NCBI GenBank assembly: GCA_946411525.1
Contig: CAMKEI010000006.1
Span: 1 to 64,000 of the forward strand
Direction: 5' to 3'
Source: an uncultured Clostridia bacterium
GTDB lineage: Bacteria; Bacillota; Clostridia; Christensenellales; Aristaeellaceae
Length of the DNA stretch: 64,000 bases
The notes beneath the pieces are model-generated. The model did no database searches and was not told the origin of the DNA. It worked only from the letters and a program-made list of their open reading frames with translations. Within the stretch, counting starts at the first letter, position 1; the number at the start of each line of letters is the position of its first letter. Shown here piece by piece: positions 19,735 to 29,833 of the stretch. Made by a program: the position numbers and the translations under genes.

Positions 19735-19968
19735 TCAGCTTCCGGACAGGCTGTCCGCCGCGTCGATCAGGTCGTGCAGCATGTTGATCCGGTCTTCCCA
19801 CTCGTAGTACGCTTCCTCTTCCTCATCGATGTCGGGCTCGAACGTTTCCATTTCATCCAGCGTCTCCAGCAGTTTTTCCCTGAATTCCGCCAGCGTTTCC
19901 CGGTCCATCTCCGCCAGGAGGGATTCGTCCAGGTCGTCAATCTCGGACGGATCAAACGGCGTCGCCAT
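19735..19968 (-). CDS. Small acidic hypothetical protein
   Basis: Intact ORF in a tightly packed minus-strand cluster. Confidence 0.55.
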   Translation of the reverse strand: MATPFDPSEIDDLDESLLAEMDRETLAEFREKLLETLDEMETFEPDIDEEEEAYYEWEDRINMLHDLIDAADSLSGS

Positions 19969-19984
19969 CTCCGTTTCCTCCTTC

Positions 19985-20359
19985 TCAGTCCCAGATCCAC
20001 ACAAATCCGGTTTCGCCGTCATCGCGCACCCACCAGATCTTGTTCTGGTCCACCCGGACAAAACAGGCTTCCGTCCTGTCCGGCATCTTCGCGGCGATTT
20101 CCTCCGGCGTGATGTTTCCGCCCATCGGAGACTGGACATAAATCTCCAGTTTCTTTGCCCTGATCTTCTTTGCGGGCTTTTTCTCCTCTTCCATACGGAC
20201 CTCCACGCCGAACACCTGCCAGATTTTGTCTGCGACCCGGTCGCTGATTTTCATCCGGCCGTTTTCCAGCTGGCCGGCCGTGCTCGGGCTGATGCCGATC
20301 AGCCTCGCAAACTGAGCCTGTGTCAGTTTCCTGGATACACGCAGTTCTTTAATCGTCAT
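19985..20359 (-). CDS. XRE-family HTH protein fused to a DUF6465-like domain
   Basis: ELRVSRKLTQAQFARLIGISPSTAGQLENGR HTH; KKLEIYVQSPMGGNITPEEIAAKMP C-terminal domain. Confidence 0.8.
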   Translation of the reverse strand: MTIKELRVSRKLTQAQFARLIGISPSTAGQLENGRMKISDRVADKIWQVFGVEVRMEEEKKPAKKIRAKKLEIYVQSPMGGNITPEEIAAKMPDRTEACFVRVDQNKIWWVRDDGETGFVWIWD

Positions 20360-20500
20360 TTTCTTTCTCTCCGGTATCAGTTGATCGTTATGTTTTTTTC
20401 CGACAGACTTCCCTTTTTTATTTTATCATATATCCCCAAAAGAGGAAAGACCTCCGGATCATTCCGGAGGATCCGGTCCTCACTTTTTCGGGGCGCCGGT

Positions 20501-21106
20501 TCAGAGGTTCTGCAGCGCCATCAGGGCCAGGCAGATCAGGAGCGTACCGATAAGCATCCCCGTAAAGGAAACCGGCCATTTCCCTCCCTTGTTGAATCCG
20601 TAGAAATCGTCCCAGCGTTTTCCTTCCGGCGCGTACAGGATTTTGTACAGGTAAAGCGGCCCGTAGCACGCGACCGGCGCCAAGCCCCACAGGCACTGCG
20701 GAAAGGACATCCCCCGCCTCTCAAACAGGCAGAAGGAAACCAGTGCCGCCAGCGGCGTCAGCAGATGCATGAACAGATTGTAAGGCCCTTTCAGCAGCAC
20801 GTCATACCAGTCTTTTCCGACGCTCGGCGCCAGGAAAAGAAACACCGTCAGCATGGTGACCGTCACCGCCGCTGTCCCGATATACTTCAGGGTCCACACC
20901 CACAGGGGCAGATCCCCCGCGAGGCGGGCTGCCGCCGTCAGCAGGGCCGTCGCAGCACACAGCGCGTTGCTCTGGCAGGTATAGAAGCGGAACGCGGACT
21001 TTCCCCGTTCCGGCACCCACGCGCCGTCCTTGCGGAAAACGCATACCACCAGCACCAGCGTAACCAGGAAGATCAGGAGATTCAGGATCACGTCCGCAGT
21101 GATCAT
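20501..21106 (-). CDS. Pr6Pr-like membrane protein
   Basis: About 6 TM segments; FYTCQSNALCAATALLTAAARL. Confidence 0.55.
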   Translation of the reverse strand: MITADVILNLLIFLVTLVLVVCVFRKDGAWVPERGKSAFRFYTCQSNALCAATALLTAAARLAGDLPLWVWTLKYIGTAAVTVTMLTVFLFLAPSVGKDWYDVLLKGPYNLFMHLLTPLAALVSFCLFERRGMSFPQCLWGLAPVACYGPLYLYKILYAPEGKRWDDFYGFNKGGKWPVSFTGMLIGTLLICLALMALQNL

Positions 21107-21558
21107 GCCCAGCTCACCTTCCCCTCGATCTTCCGGACCAGCGCCTCCAGGCCGGCCCGGTCCTCCGGGCTGAACCGGTCCTTCACCGGGCTGTCAATAT
21201 CCAGCACCGCCCGGACCCGCCCGTTTTCATGAACCGGGATGACAATTTCCGATTCCGACGCACTGTCACAGGCGATATGCCCCGGAAACTGGTGCACATC
21301 CGGCACCGTGACCGTTTCATCCCGGAAGGCTGCCGTGCCGCACACGCCCTTCCCCGGCGCGATATGGATGCACGCCGGCTTTCCCTGGAAAGGACCGACC
21401 GTCAGCCTGCCGTCCCTCATCAGGTAAAACCCGGCCCAGTTCAGATCCGGAAGCGTATCCATAATCAATGAAGAGATATTGCTGAACGCCGCCACATACC
21501 ACGGTTCCGCCTCCAGCATACCCTCCGCCTGTCCGGCCAGCGTCTGATAATCCGTCAT
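21103..21558 (-). CDS. msrC: GAF domain protein, free methionine-(R)-sulfoxide reductase-like
   Basis: GKPACIHIAPGKGVCGTAAFRDETVTVPDVHQFPGHIACDSASESEIVIPV carries the conserved fRMsr Cys pattern. Confidence 0.88.
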   Translation of the reverse strand: MTDYQTLAGQAEGMLEAEPWYVAAFSNISSLIMDTLPDLNWAGFYLMRDGRLTVGPFQGKPACIHIAPGKGVCGTAAFRDETVTVPDVHQFPGHIACDSASESEIVIPVHENGRVRAVLDIDSPVKDRFSPEDRAGLEALVRKIEGKVSWA

Positions 21559-22421
21559 GCCGTTTCCTCCGTGTTCAGCAGTCTGTTCCCTTTTCCTTTC
21601 GCCAGCCAGATGTTGTATGCCAGGATGGAGCAGACAACGATCACCGACCCGACGACCGAGAGCGCCGTAATCCGCTCCCCGTAAAACGCTGCCACCAGCA
21701 GCGGGTTCATAATCGGCTCCATCCCGGTGATCAGGCTCGCGGTCACCGGCGGCGTGTTCCGTATCCCGATGGAGAAAAGGATATACGCGCCACCCACCTG
21801 GACGACGCCCAGGGCAATCACCGAAGCCATCACCGACGATGAAAAGTCCGTCTCGCGCAGGCAGAGCGGCGTAAGCGCCAGTCCGGCGGCCAGCTGGCCG
21901 AGAAAGCAGGACGAGATCGCGTCCGCTTTTTCTCCCGTGTTCATCATGAATACGCTGGCGTAGCAGATGCCGGACAGGACCGCCAGCACGTTCCCCGCCA
22001 GGTTTCCCGCCCTGATCCCGTCCACAAAGAACAGCACCACGCCCAGCAGCACCAGGAAGCAGACAAGCAGATCCACCCTGCCCGGTTTCTGGCGATAGAT
22101 CAGCGCCATAAACAGGATCACGAACACCGGCGCCGTAAACTGAAGCACGATCGTATTCGCCGCGGTGGTCATCTTGTTCGCCATGGCGAACAGCGTCGTC
22201 ACGCCGATCATCGACAGCGCGCCGATCAGGACCCGGCGGCTGAAGACGATCCTGTGCCCTGAAACAAGCAGATAGATGCCGATCACTGCCGAACCGATCA
22301 GATTCCGGGCCCCGTTGATCGCCAGTCCCGACCAGGGAATCAGCTTGATGAACAGGCCTCCCGTACTGAAACACACGGAGGCCAGGAAAACAAGCAATAC
22401 CGACCTGCGGTCCTCTTTCAT
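21555..22421 (-). CDS. EamA/DMT family transporter
   Basis: About 10 TM segments; FSTGGLFIKLIPWSGLAINGARNLIG typical EamA start. Confidence 0.92.
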   Translation of the reverse strand: MKEDRRSVLLVFLASVCFSTGGLFIKLIPWSGLAINGARNLIGSAVIGIYLLVSGHRIVFSRRVLIGALSMIGVTTLFAMANKMTTAANTIVLQFTAPVFVILFMALIYRQKPGRVDLLVCFLVLLGVVLFFVDGIRAGNLAGNVLAVLSGICYASVFMMNTGEKADAISSCFLGQLAAGLALTPLCLRETDFSSSVMASVIALGVVQVGGAYILFSIGIRNTPPVTASLITGMEPIMNPLLVAAFYGERITALSVVGSVIVVCSILAYNIWLAKGKGNRLLNTEETA

Positions 22422-22541
22422 CGCCGAAACTACCTCACACGCCAACATCAGTTTATAATGTTATCATATACTTTCAAAAAGAAAAAGCCCGCCGGATTGC
22501 TCCGGAAGGCCGCGGGACAGGATCCCCGTCCCGTTTTTTCT

Positions 22542-22571
22542 TTGACTGAAAACGCTTCCCTCTGGTAGAAT
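22542..22571 (+). promoter_or_regulatory. SigA-type promoter
   Basis: TTGACT-18 bp-TAGAAT upstream of the 22600 start. Confidence 0.6.
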
Positions 22572-22599
22572 GGAAAAAAAGAAAAAAAGGAGCTTTCCG

Positions 22600-23436
22600 A
22601 TGGCCAATATGATTATGCGATTCCCCGGCGGCCTGCCCAAGGCGCTGACCCTGAGCTACGACGACGGCGTCGAACAGGATGAACAGCTGATCGCGATCGT
22701 TGAGAAATACGGTCTGAAAGGCACCTTCAACATCAACAGCGGATGCTTTCCGCCGGAAGACGTGTCATACGCTCCCGGAACCATTCACCGGCGTATGCCC
22801 CTGACCCGGCTGAAGGAGGTATACGCGAAGAGCAGTTGGGAGATTGCCGCCCATGCCTTTACCCACGCTTCCCTGGTCGGGCTGCCTCCGAATATCGCGA
22901 CGGAGGAGGTGCTTCGGGACCGGAAGGAGCTGGAAGACGCTTTCGGCACCGTGGTCCGGGGCTTTGCCTATCCCTTCGGCGCTTTCGACGACCGGAGTGT
23001 CGGAATTCTGAAGAACTGCGGGATATGCTACGCGCGAACCGTGCAGTCCACCCATGATTTCCACCTGCCCCAGGACTGGCTCAGGCTGCCGGCAACGTGC
23101 CACCATAACGACCCGGAGCTCATGAACCTCGCCGACCGGTTCGTTTCCATAAAGAACTGGTGGGATCCGATGCTCTTCTACCTATGGGGCCACAGCTATG
23201 AGTTTGAAGCGCTCGGCAACTGGAATGTAATCGAGGCGTTTGCTGAAAAAGTCAGCGGCAAACCGGATATCTGGTACGCAACCAATATTGAAATCTATGA
23301 TTACTGCGAAGCGTTCAGCCGGCTGGTCTTCAATACCGCCATGAATGTCTGCGTCAATCCGAGCGCCAGGGATCTCTGGTTCGCGTACGGCGAAAAGGAA
23401 GTACATGTGCCCGCCGGCGGCACCGTTTCATTCTGA
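22600..23436 (+). CDS. Polysaccharide deacetylase family protein
   Basis: ALTLSYDDGVEQDEQLIAIVEKYGLKGTFNINSG and WEIAAHAFTHASL motifs; AAGGAG RBS. Confidence 0.9.
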   Translation: MANMIMRFPGGLPKALTLSYDDGVEQDEQLIAIVEKYGLKGTFNINSGCFPPEDVSYAPGTIHRRMPLTRLKEVYAKSSWEIAAHAFTHASLVGLPPNIATEEVLRDRKELEDAFGTVVRGFAYPFGAFDDRSVGILKNCGICYARTVQSTHDFHLPQDWLRLPATCHHNDPELMNLADRFVSIKNWWDPMLFYLWGHSYEFEALGNWNVIEAFAEKVSGKPDIWYATNIEIYDYCEAFSRLVFNTAMNVCVNPSARDLWFAYGEKEVHVPAGGTVSF

Positions 23437-23464
23437 TTCCGCGCTTCCCGGCAGGCCCGTTCCC

Positions 23465-24538
23465 TTATTGCCGGTTCTCCCGCAGGAGCGCCGTGATCGC
23501 GTCCCCTGTCTCACCGGTCGTCGCGCTCCCGCCCAGATCCGGCGTAAGCGTCTTTCTCTCGCTCAGCAGCGTCTCGATCGCCGCCAGGACCTTCCGGCCC
23601 CATGCTTCATGGCCGAAGAAGTCCAGGATCTGCGAAGCGGACCAGACCGCGGCGATCGGGTTAGCCACGCCGCGTCCCGCGATGTCCGGAGCGGAGCCGT
23701 GAATCGGCTCGAACATGGAGGGATACTTCCTCTCCGGATTCAGGTTCGCGCCTGCGGCCAGTCCGAGCCCGCCGGTGATCGCGGCGCCCAGGTCTGTCAG
23801 GATATCCCCGAACAGATTGCTCGTCACCACGATTTCGAACCGTTTCGGATCCCGCACCATGAACATGCTCGCCGCGTCGACAAGGTATGAGTAGGTTTTG
23901 ACGTCCGGGTAATCCTTTCCTACTTCTTTGAAAATCTGATCCCAGAAAACCATGGAATAATTGAGGGCGTTTCCCTTGCTGATGGAGGAAAGCGTCTTCT
24001 TTTCCTTTCTGGCCAGTTCATACGCGTAGCGGATCACCCGTTCGCACCCGACGCGTGAAAATACGCCGTTCTGGATCACGACCTCGTTCGGCTGGTCCTT
24101 ATAAAGCCAGGCCCCGCTTCCCGCGTATTCCCCCTCGCTGTTCTCCCGGATAAAGGTCATGTCGATTTCCCCGGGGCCGACGCCTTTCAGCGGGCACGGC
24201 GCGCCGCGGAGCAGCTTTACCGGCCGAAGGTTGATGTACTGGTCAAAGCCTTTCCGGATCGCCAGCAGAAGGCCCCACAGCGAAATATGATCCGGAACGC
24301 CCGGCGCTCCGACAGCTCCGAGGTAAATTGCGTCAAAACCTTTCAGCCTTTCGATGCCGTCCTCGTCCATCATGACGCCGTTCCTGAGATAATACTCGCA
24401 TCCCCAGGGGAACTCCGTCCAGTCAAAGCGGAAGCCTCCGTCCAGCTCCGCGACGGCATTCAGCACCTTGACGCCTTCCGCGATCACCTCCGGGCCGATG
24501 CCGTCCCCGGGAATGGATGCCATCCGGTACGTTTTCAT
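23465..24538 (-). CDS. Tartrate/D-malate dehydrogenase-type (isocitrate/isopropylmalate dehydrogenase family)
   Basis: IPGDGIGPEVIAEGVKVL; FDAIYLGAVGAPGVPDHISLWGLLLAIRKGFDQYINLRPVKLL; FEPIHGSAPDIAGRGVANPIA. Confidence 0.9.
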   Translation of the reverse strand: MKTYRMASIPGDGIGPEVIAEGVKVLNAVAELDGGFRFDWTEFPWGCEYYLRNGVMMDEDGIERLKGFDAIYLGAVGAPGVPDHISLWGLLLAIRKGFDQYINLRPVKLLRGAPCPLKGVGPGEIDMTFIRENSEGEYAGSGAWLYKDQPNEVVIQNGVFSRVGCERVIRYAYELARKEKKTLSSISKGNALNYSMVFWDQIFKEVGKDYPDVKTYSYLVDAASMFMVRDPKRFEIVVTSNLFGDILTDLGAAITGGLGLAAGANLNPERKYPSMFEPIHGSAPDIAGRGVANPIAAVWSASQILDFFGHEAWGRKVLAAIETLLSERKTLTPDLGGSATTGETGDAITALLRENRQ

Positions 24539-24609
24539 TCTGTTCTCCTTTCTTTCCGTTCCTCATGCCACGGAATCCCTCTTACGGTCTGTATGGTTTT
24601 CAGTTTCCC

Positions 24610-25455
24610 TTATGCTTTTCCTTCCGACCCGAACAGGCGGATCTTTTCCCTGACGACGGCCTTCATGGCCTCGATTTCATAGGGAATCAGGCCGGTCATG
24701 CTTCCGGCTCCGTTCTGAAGGCCGGTCCCGATCCCGGCCTTTCCGGCTTTGTCGAGATCAGTGAAAATGTTGATCTTGCAGATACCTTTCCTCACGGCAG
24801 TGCGGAAATCATCGTCCGCCAGGCCGCTGCCGCCGTGAAGCACCAGGGGAAGGCCGGTGCGCTTCGCGATGACCTCAATCCGCTCAAAATCCAGCTTCGG
24901 CGGGAATTTGTAATCACCGTGGGCGTTTCCCACGGCCACCGCCAGGGAATCGATCCCCGTGCGGCGGACGTAGTCCTCCGCCACCTCCGGATCGGTATAG
25001 AAATCGCTGGGCTTTTCCAGCTTCCCGGCGCCTTCGTTGTCGCCTACGTGGCCCAGCTCTCCCTCCACGGTGACGCCCATGGCGTGGCAGATTGTCACCA
25101 TGCCGGCCACCTTTTCCGCGTTGGTTTCATAGTCCGCCGTGGAGCAGTCGTACATCACCGAAGTAAAACCCAGCCGCAGCGCTTCCATGCACTTCTCAAA
25201 CGTCAGGCCGTGGTCGTAGTGGACGCAGACCGGAACGCCGGCGCGCTTCGCCATGGGAATCAGGTAATCCGCCACGTTTTCCAGCGGCATGGCGGGCAGG
25301 AGGATCTCGGCGGTGCCGACCATCACAGGCGCATGAAGCTCTTCCGCCGCCCCGATCACGGCCTGCGCCATTTCCACGTTGACGGCGTTGAAAAAACCTA
25401 CGCCGTACCCTCCCTTTTTCGCCGGCAGGAGGATCTCATTCATGTTGACCAGCAT
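24610..25455 (-). CDS. Class II fructose-bisphosphate (ketose-bisphosphate) aldolase family
   Basis: VPVCVHYDHGLTFEKCMEALRLGFTSVMYDCS and PLVLHGGSGL Zn/substrate motifs. Confidence 0.93.
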   Translation of the reverse strand: MLVNMNEILLPAKKGGYGVGFFNAVNVEMAQAVIGAAEELHAPVMVGTAEILLPAMPLENVADYLIPMAKRAGVPVCVHYDHGLTFEKCMEALRLGFTSVMYDCSTADYETNAEKVAGMVTICHAMGVTVEGELGHVGDNEGAGKLEKPSDFYTDPEVAEDYVRRTGIDSLAVAVGNAHGDYKFPPKLDFERIEVIAKRTGLPLVLHGGSGLADDDFRTAVRKGICKINIFTDLDKAGKAGIGTGLQNGAGSMTGLIPYEIEAMKAVVREKIRLFGSEGKA

Positions 25456-25474
25456 TGTCAGCCCTCTTTTCTGT

Positions 25475-26584
25475 TTACATGGTTTCCCAGCCGGCGCTGA
25501 TTCTTCCGGCCAGCTCCTCGATGGATTTCAGCCCGCTGAGCGCGTCATAGGCCGTCACGCAGCAGGCTCCTTCCGCCGCGGCGAGCGCGGCGCATTCTGC
25601 CGGCCCGTAACCCCGCAGCACTCCTGTCAGGAAGGCCGCGATGCTGGTATCTCCCGCGCCGGTTCCGGAGCGGACGGTATCCGCCCTGAAGCAGGGCTGG
25701 ATCCCCTCCCGGTCAGCCCAGGCCTCCGTGTCCTGCGGCAGCCTGGCGCCTGTCGACGCAAGCGCTTCCGCGCGTGCGGTTTTATATACCATCCCGCTCG
25801 TGCCGCACTTGATCAGCACGGCCCGGCAGCCCATGGAGATCAGTTCCTCCGCCAGCGGCAGCGCCTCCCTGCGGACATCCAGGCCTTCGGTGATATCCCC
25901 GCCTGTGTTCAGCCGGTCAAACCGCTCCCGGTCCAGCATGAAGCACAGTTCCTCAAAGGAAGGAACAAAGAAATCCACATCGGGCAGCACCGAACGGAGC
26001 AGCCCCCGCCAGTCCACCTGTCCCGCCTCGCTGCCCGGGTCCACCGCCGCCAGGTCCAGGCTTGTGGCGATGCCGTGCGCTTTCATGCGGCGGAACATCT
26101 TCTTGAGTTCCTCCCCGCCGTTGATATACATGTTCCGCATCAGCGGCGGATAACCGAAGTGGAAGAGCGCCGCGTCCTCCAGCGACGCTTCCGGGATGTC
26201 CGCGTCGGAGAAACTGCCGTTGGCGCCGGGATTGTGAAGGAAGATCCGGTCATAGCCGGGAATCGCCAGCACCACGGAATACGAGGTTGAACTCCCTGCG
26301 TCCTCGATCAGTCCGCCCGCGCCGTATGCGGCGGCGATGTTCTTCACCGCCTCGCCGAAAGCGTCCTTCCCGATCTTGCCCAGCAGTTCCACTTCGTTTC
26401 CCAGGAGTTTCAGGGCAAGGCCCGTGTTGGCGACGCTGCCGCCGGTATGGACGTCGGCGGCTTCCATGGTCAGGAGTTTCCCCGGCTGGAGAAGCGCCTC
26501 AATCGTCTGTCCCCTGACCGTATCCGGGAAGACAGGCGTGATATCCAGGCATATATGCCCGGCTGAAATGATTTTCCGCGCCAT
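25475..26584 (-). CDS. PfkB family carbohydrate kinase
   Basis: TGGSVANTGLALKLLGNEVELLGKIGKDAFG and RSGTGAGDTSIAAFLTGVL signature motifs. Confidence 0.93.
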   Translation of the reverse strand: MARKIISAGHICLDITPVFPDTVRGQTIEALLQPGKLLTMEAADVHTGGSVANTGLALKLLGNEVELLGKIGKDAFGEAVKNIAAAYGAGGLIEDAGSSTSYSVVLAIPGYDRIFLHNPGANGSFSDADIPEASLEDAALFHFGYPPLMRNMYINGGEELKKMFRRMKAHGIATSLDLAAVDPGSEAGQVDWRGLLRSVLPDVDFFVPSFEELCFMLDRERFDRLNTGGDITEGLDVRREALPLAEELISMGCRAVLIKCGTSGMVYKTARAEALASTGARLPQDTEAWADREGIQPCFRADTVRSGTGAGDTSIAAFLTGVLRGYGPAECAALAAAEGACCVTAYDALSGLKSIEELAGRISAGWETM

Positions 26585-26679
26585 CCTGCTCACCTTTCGG
26601 AAACAGAACCGTCCGCAGGGAACTGTCCTGTTGTTTTCTGCAATTCAGTTGCCGGATCAGATCAGAATACGCCGATTGT

Positions 26680-27810
26680 TTACGCGGCGTCATCCAGTTC
26701 CTCTTCTTCATACCAGGGAGCGTCCGACCAGTCCCGCTCCTGATACTGTTCCTCGGCTTTCGTGATTCCTTCCTCATAGATTTGGGCAAAGTCGTTCTTC
26801 ATGGAAACCGGAATATATCCTTTCTCCCGGTAATCCGCCGACTTGGTCTCCCAGTCCTGGGTGCCCCATTCCCGAACGTTATCGTCGGCCACAATCATGT
26901 ACGCCTGGGCCGGATACTGGTTCCTGCTGTCGATCGTGTAGTTCATCATGCTGGTGTCGCTGCCGCTGTTTCCGAAGGCCAGCACCGGGCGCTGCCCGAT
27001 CTCTCTTTCAATATAAATGGACTTGTTGCCGTTCAGATTCTTCTGGATGAATCCTCCGGTCAGCACCAGCTCGTCGCCGTTTTCGTATTTGAAATTCAGG
27101 TTCGACGGTTCGGTTTCATGCCCTTTCTGTTTCACTTCGAAATCCGTGCCGATCACGTGGTTCGGCGTGACGTAATCCTTAATGGGGGAATTCGCCACGA
27201 TCGCCCGGGTCGTCGTGCGCTCCGTCCCGCTGATCACATAGATCGTGAAGCCGTTCTCATACAGGTACTTCACCAGTTCCGCCATGGGGAGATAGAAATT
27301 GTCGATATACCGCATGTTGTTGAAACTGGCGGTTTTCTTCTGCCCGAATTCGACGGCGTACTGAAAAAACTCCTCCATCGTCATCCCGGCGTAGGCTTTG
27401 GCAAAGTTCCTCGCCAGCGTTTCATCCGCGAGATATCCCGGCCTGATGTCCGCGGCTGTCCGTTTCAGTTCGTCCGACACCCGTTCCGGATGATCATCCA
27501 GGCAGTACTCGATGAACATCATGGTGTCGTAATAGGTGTAATACGTTTCGCAGGTCAGCGTTCCGTCCATGTCAAATACGGCTATCCGGTCCTTTTCGGG
27601 AATATAGCCGGCTGTGTTTTTCGGGTCGGTCACGGCGGACACATAGTCCCGGAGGCTCTGCGCCACGGCTGAACCCGGCGTCCAGTAGGCGGTCAGCGGC
27701 GTTGCCTGTTTTCCGGGCAGCCAGATCAGGGCAGCCGCGACGGCAGCCGCGGCGAGGAGCAGTACAATACCGACGATGACAGCTGTTTTCACTTTTTTAT
27801 TGTTTTTCAT
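26680..27810 (-). CDS. HAD family phosphatase with N-terminal membrane anchor
   Basis: RIAVFDMDGTLTCETYYTYYDT; FGNSGSDTSMMNYT. Confidence 0.85.
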   Translation of the reverse strand: MKNNKKVKTAVIVGIVLLLAAAAVAAALIWLPGKQATPLTAYWTPGSAVAQSLRDYVSAVTDPKNTAGYIPEKDRIAVFDMDGTLTCETYYTYYDTMMFIEYCLDDHPERVSDELKRTAADIRPGYLADETLARNFAKAYAGMTMEEFFQYAVEFGQKKTASFNNMRYIDNFYLPMAELVKYLYENGFTIYVISGTERTTTRAIVANSPIKDYVTPNHVIGTDFEVKQKGHETEPSNLNFKYENGDELVLTGGFIQKNLNGNKSIYIEREIGQRPVLAFGNSGSDTSMMNYTIDSRNQYPAQAYMIVADDNVREWGTQDWETKSADYREKGYIPVSMKNDFAQIYEEGITKAEEQYQERDWSDAPWYEEEELDDAA

Positions 27811-27935
27811 TTTCTGTTGTCTCCTTTTCTGTCTGACAGAATCATATCATATTTTTCCAAAAAGAAAAATGCTTCCAAAGCGAAATGCTTCAGAAGCTGC
27901 TTTTCCGTGTCTTTCCCGCGGCGGGCTGTACAATG

Positions 27936-29816
27936 TCAGTTCGCCGGGGAAGCCGTTTCCGTCCCGCCCGCCCCAGGATCCGTTATAAATGAAAGCTGTT
28001 CACCGTGCACAGCGTCTTTCTCAGTCCTGCGCAGCTGGTCAAAATACTTCTTATGGGTGCTTTCCAGGACCGACCTGAAACCGGCGTCTCCGGTTTTGTC
28101 CAGGGTTTCCAGGAACAGATGCTCCTTCGAAGCCAGCTCCGGATGGATCCGGACCAGTGTGGCCATGCCGGTATTGGAGCAGGTGCCGGCGACCCGTTTG
28201 TACTCCGCCATCAGGTTGGAAAAGATCGCGTCCGCCAGCAGGGAGCATTCTCCGGCGCTCATCCTGTTGAAGTGGTTCCGCGTCATTTCACTGATCAGGT
28301 CGTTCGCGACGTGGACCTTCGGTTCGATGGCTGCCGCCGCTTCCTCGCTCCGCTCCCCGAAAGCCTTCTCCGCGTCGCTGAGAATATCCTGAATCAGGTC
28401 CTGGAGAACCGTCAGTTCCTTCCTGCAGGCGTCGGAAAAACCGGTATTGTTTGCGGACAGCTTTGATGCGACGCCGGCGATATTGACCGCCTGATCCCCC
28501 AGGCGTTCAAACTCCGTGGACACTTTATAATACTGGTTCAGCATGGAAACATGAAGATCGCTCTGCAGGTGCGGGAGCAGTTCCACCAGGTAGCGGCTCA
28601 GATGGTCTGTCAGCCGGTCAACCTGCATTTCCTCTGCGTCGATCTCCTCCTGCCGCGCCGCGCTGAACTCCTCCAGCTGCTTCTGGGCCCTTCCGAGGTT
28701 TTCCCTGGAGATCCGGAACATCGTCAGCAGCACGTTATAACAGCTTTGAAGAGCAATGGCCGGCGTGGTAAAAAACACGGGATTCAGCGCCTTGATCAGT
28801 TCGCCGTGCGGATCGGCCTTTTCTTTTTCCTTCCGGACGATCCGGTCGCTCATTTTCTCATACACCCGGAGCATGGGGAACAGGCAGACGGCGCAGGCCA
28901 GGTTAAAGATCGTATTGGTGTTGGCGATCATGCCGGAATTCACGGTGGCGTCCCAAAGCCCGTCCAGCAGGCCGAGCCGGTGGACGATCGTAATCACGAC
29001 CAGCACCAGGACCGTCTTGCTCAGATTAAACAGGATGTTCACGATACCGACCCGCCTGGCCTCCCGGTTCGCGCCGATGGAACAGACGATGGCCGTCGTG
29101 ACGCAGTCGCCCAGATAGATGCCGACGATCACGGAATAAATCGCCTTGAACGTCAGGAAACCGGTTGCGGAAAAAGCCTGAAGGATACCGACCGTCGCCG
29201 ATGAGCTCTGGAGCACGAATGCCACGCCCGCGCCGGTCAGGTAGCCCAGGAACGGATTGCTGCCCAGTCCGGAGAAGAGCTGCTCCACAATACCGGATTC
29301 CTGCAGGGCCTTTACCGCGCTGGTCATGTTCAGCAGGCCGGAAAACAGAATCCCGAATCCGATGGCGATGTTCCCGATGGATCTGGAATTCCGGAACAAT
29401 CCGGTCATGATCAGGACAATCCCCAGAATCAGGGCAAGCGGGGCAAGCGTGGACGGCTGAAAAAAGCGGAGAACGGACGATTCCCCCGATGCGTTGATGT
29501 CCAGCAGCCGGATGATCTGCCCGGTCACTGTTGTGCCCACGTTGGCCCCGACGATAATGCCCAGCGACTGGCGCAGGGAAAGGATCCCCGCTCCGACCAG
29601 ACCGGATGTGATCACGATGGTCGCCGTGGAAGACTGGATCAGCGCGGTGATCGCGATTCCCAGCACGAAAGCCTTCAGCGCGTTGTCGGTCACCTTCTCC
29701 ATGACCGTCTTGAACGTGCCCGAAGAATTCTCCTTCAGGGAATCACCCATCAGGCGCATCCCGTACAGGAACATTGCCAGGCCGCCGAGCAGCGACAGGA
29801 TGTCAAAAAAGTTCAT
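27936..29816 (-). CDS. Na/Pi cotransporter family protein with PhoU-like C-terminus
   Basis: LGGLAMFLYGMRLMGDSLKENSSGTFK; repeated QSSTATIVITSGLV / QSSSATVGILQAFS; helical C-terminal domain. Confidence 0.95.
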   Translation of the reverse strand: MNFFDILSLLGGLAMFLYGMRLMGDSLKENSSGTFKTVMEKVTDNALKAFVLGIAITALIQSSTATIVITSGLVGAGILSLRQSLGIIVGANVGTTVTGQIIRLLDINASGESSVLRFFQPSTLAPLALILGIVLIMTGLFRNSRSIGNIAIGFGILFSGLLNMTSAVKALQESGIVEQLFSGLGSNPFLGYLTGAGVAFVLQSSSATVGILQAFSATGFLTFKAIYSVIVGIYLGDCVTTAIVCSIGANREARRVGIVNILFNLSKTVLVLVVITIVHRLGLLDGLWDATVNSGMIANTNTIFNLACAVCLFPMLRVYEKMSDRIVRKEKEKADPHGELIKALNPVFFTTPAIALQSCYNVLLTMFRISRENLGRAQKQLEEFSAARQEEIDAEEMQVDRLTDHLSRYLVELLPHLQSDLHVSMLNQYYKVSTEFERLGDQAVNIAGVASKLSANNTGFSDACRKELTVLQDLIQDILSDAEKAFGERSEEAAAAIEPKVHVANDLISEMTRNHFNRMSAGECSLLADAIFSNLMAEYKRVAGTCSNTGMATLVRIHPELASKEHLFLETLDKTGDAGFRSVLESTHKKYFDQLRRTEKDAVHGEQLSFITDPGAGGTETASPAN

Positions 29817-29833
29817 AAATCCTCCGTGTTGTC

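Noticed and set aside
21103-22374. 423-aa ORF joining GAF protein to upstream sequence
   Set aside because: Only the last 151 aa match fRMsr; upstream part is an out-of-frame reading of the EamA transporter gene. True start is 21558.
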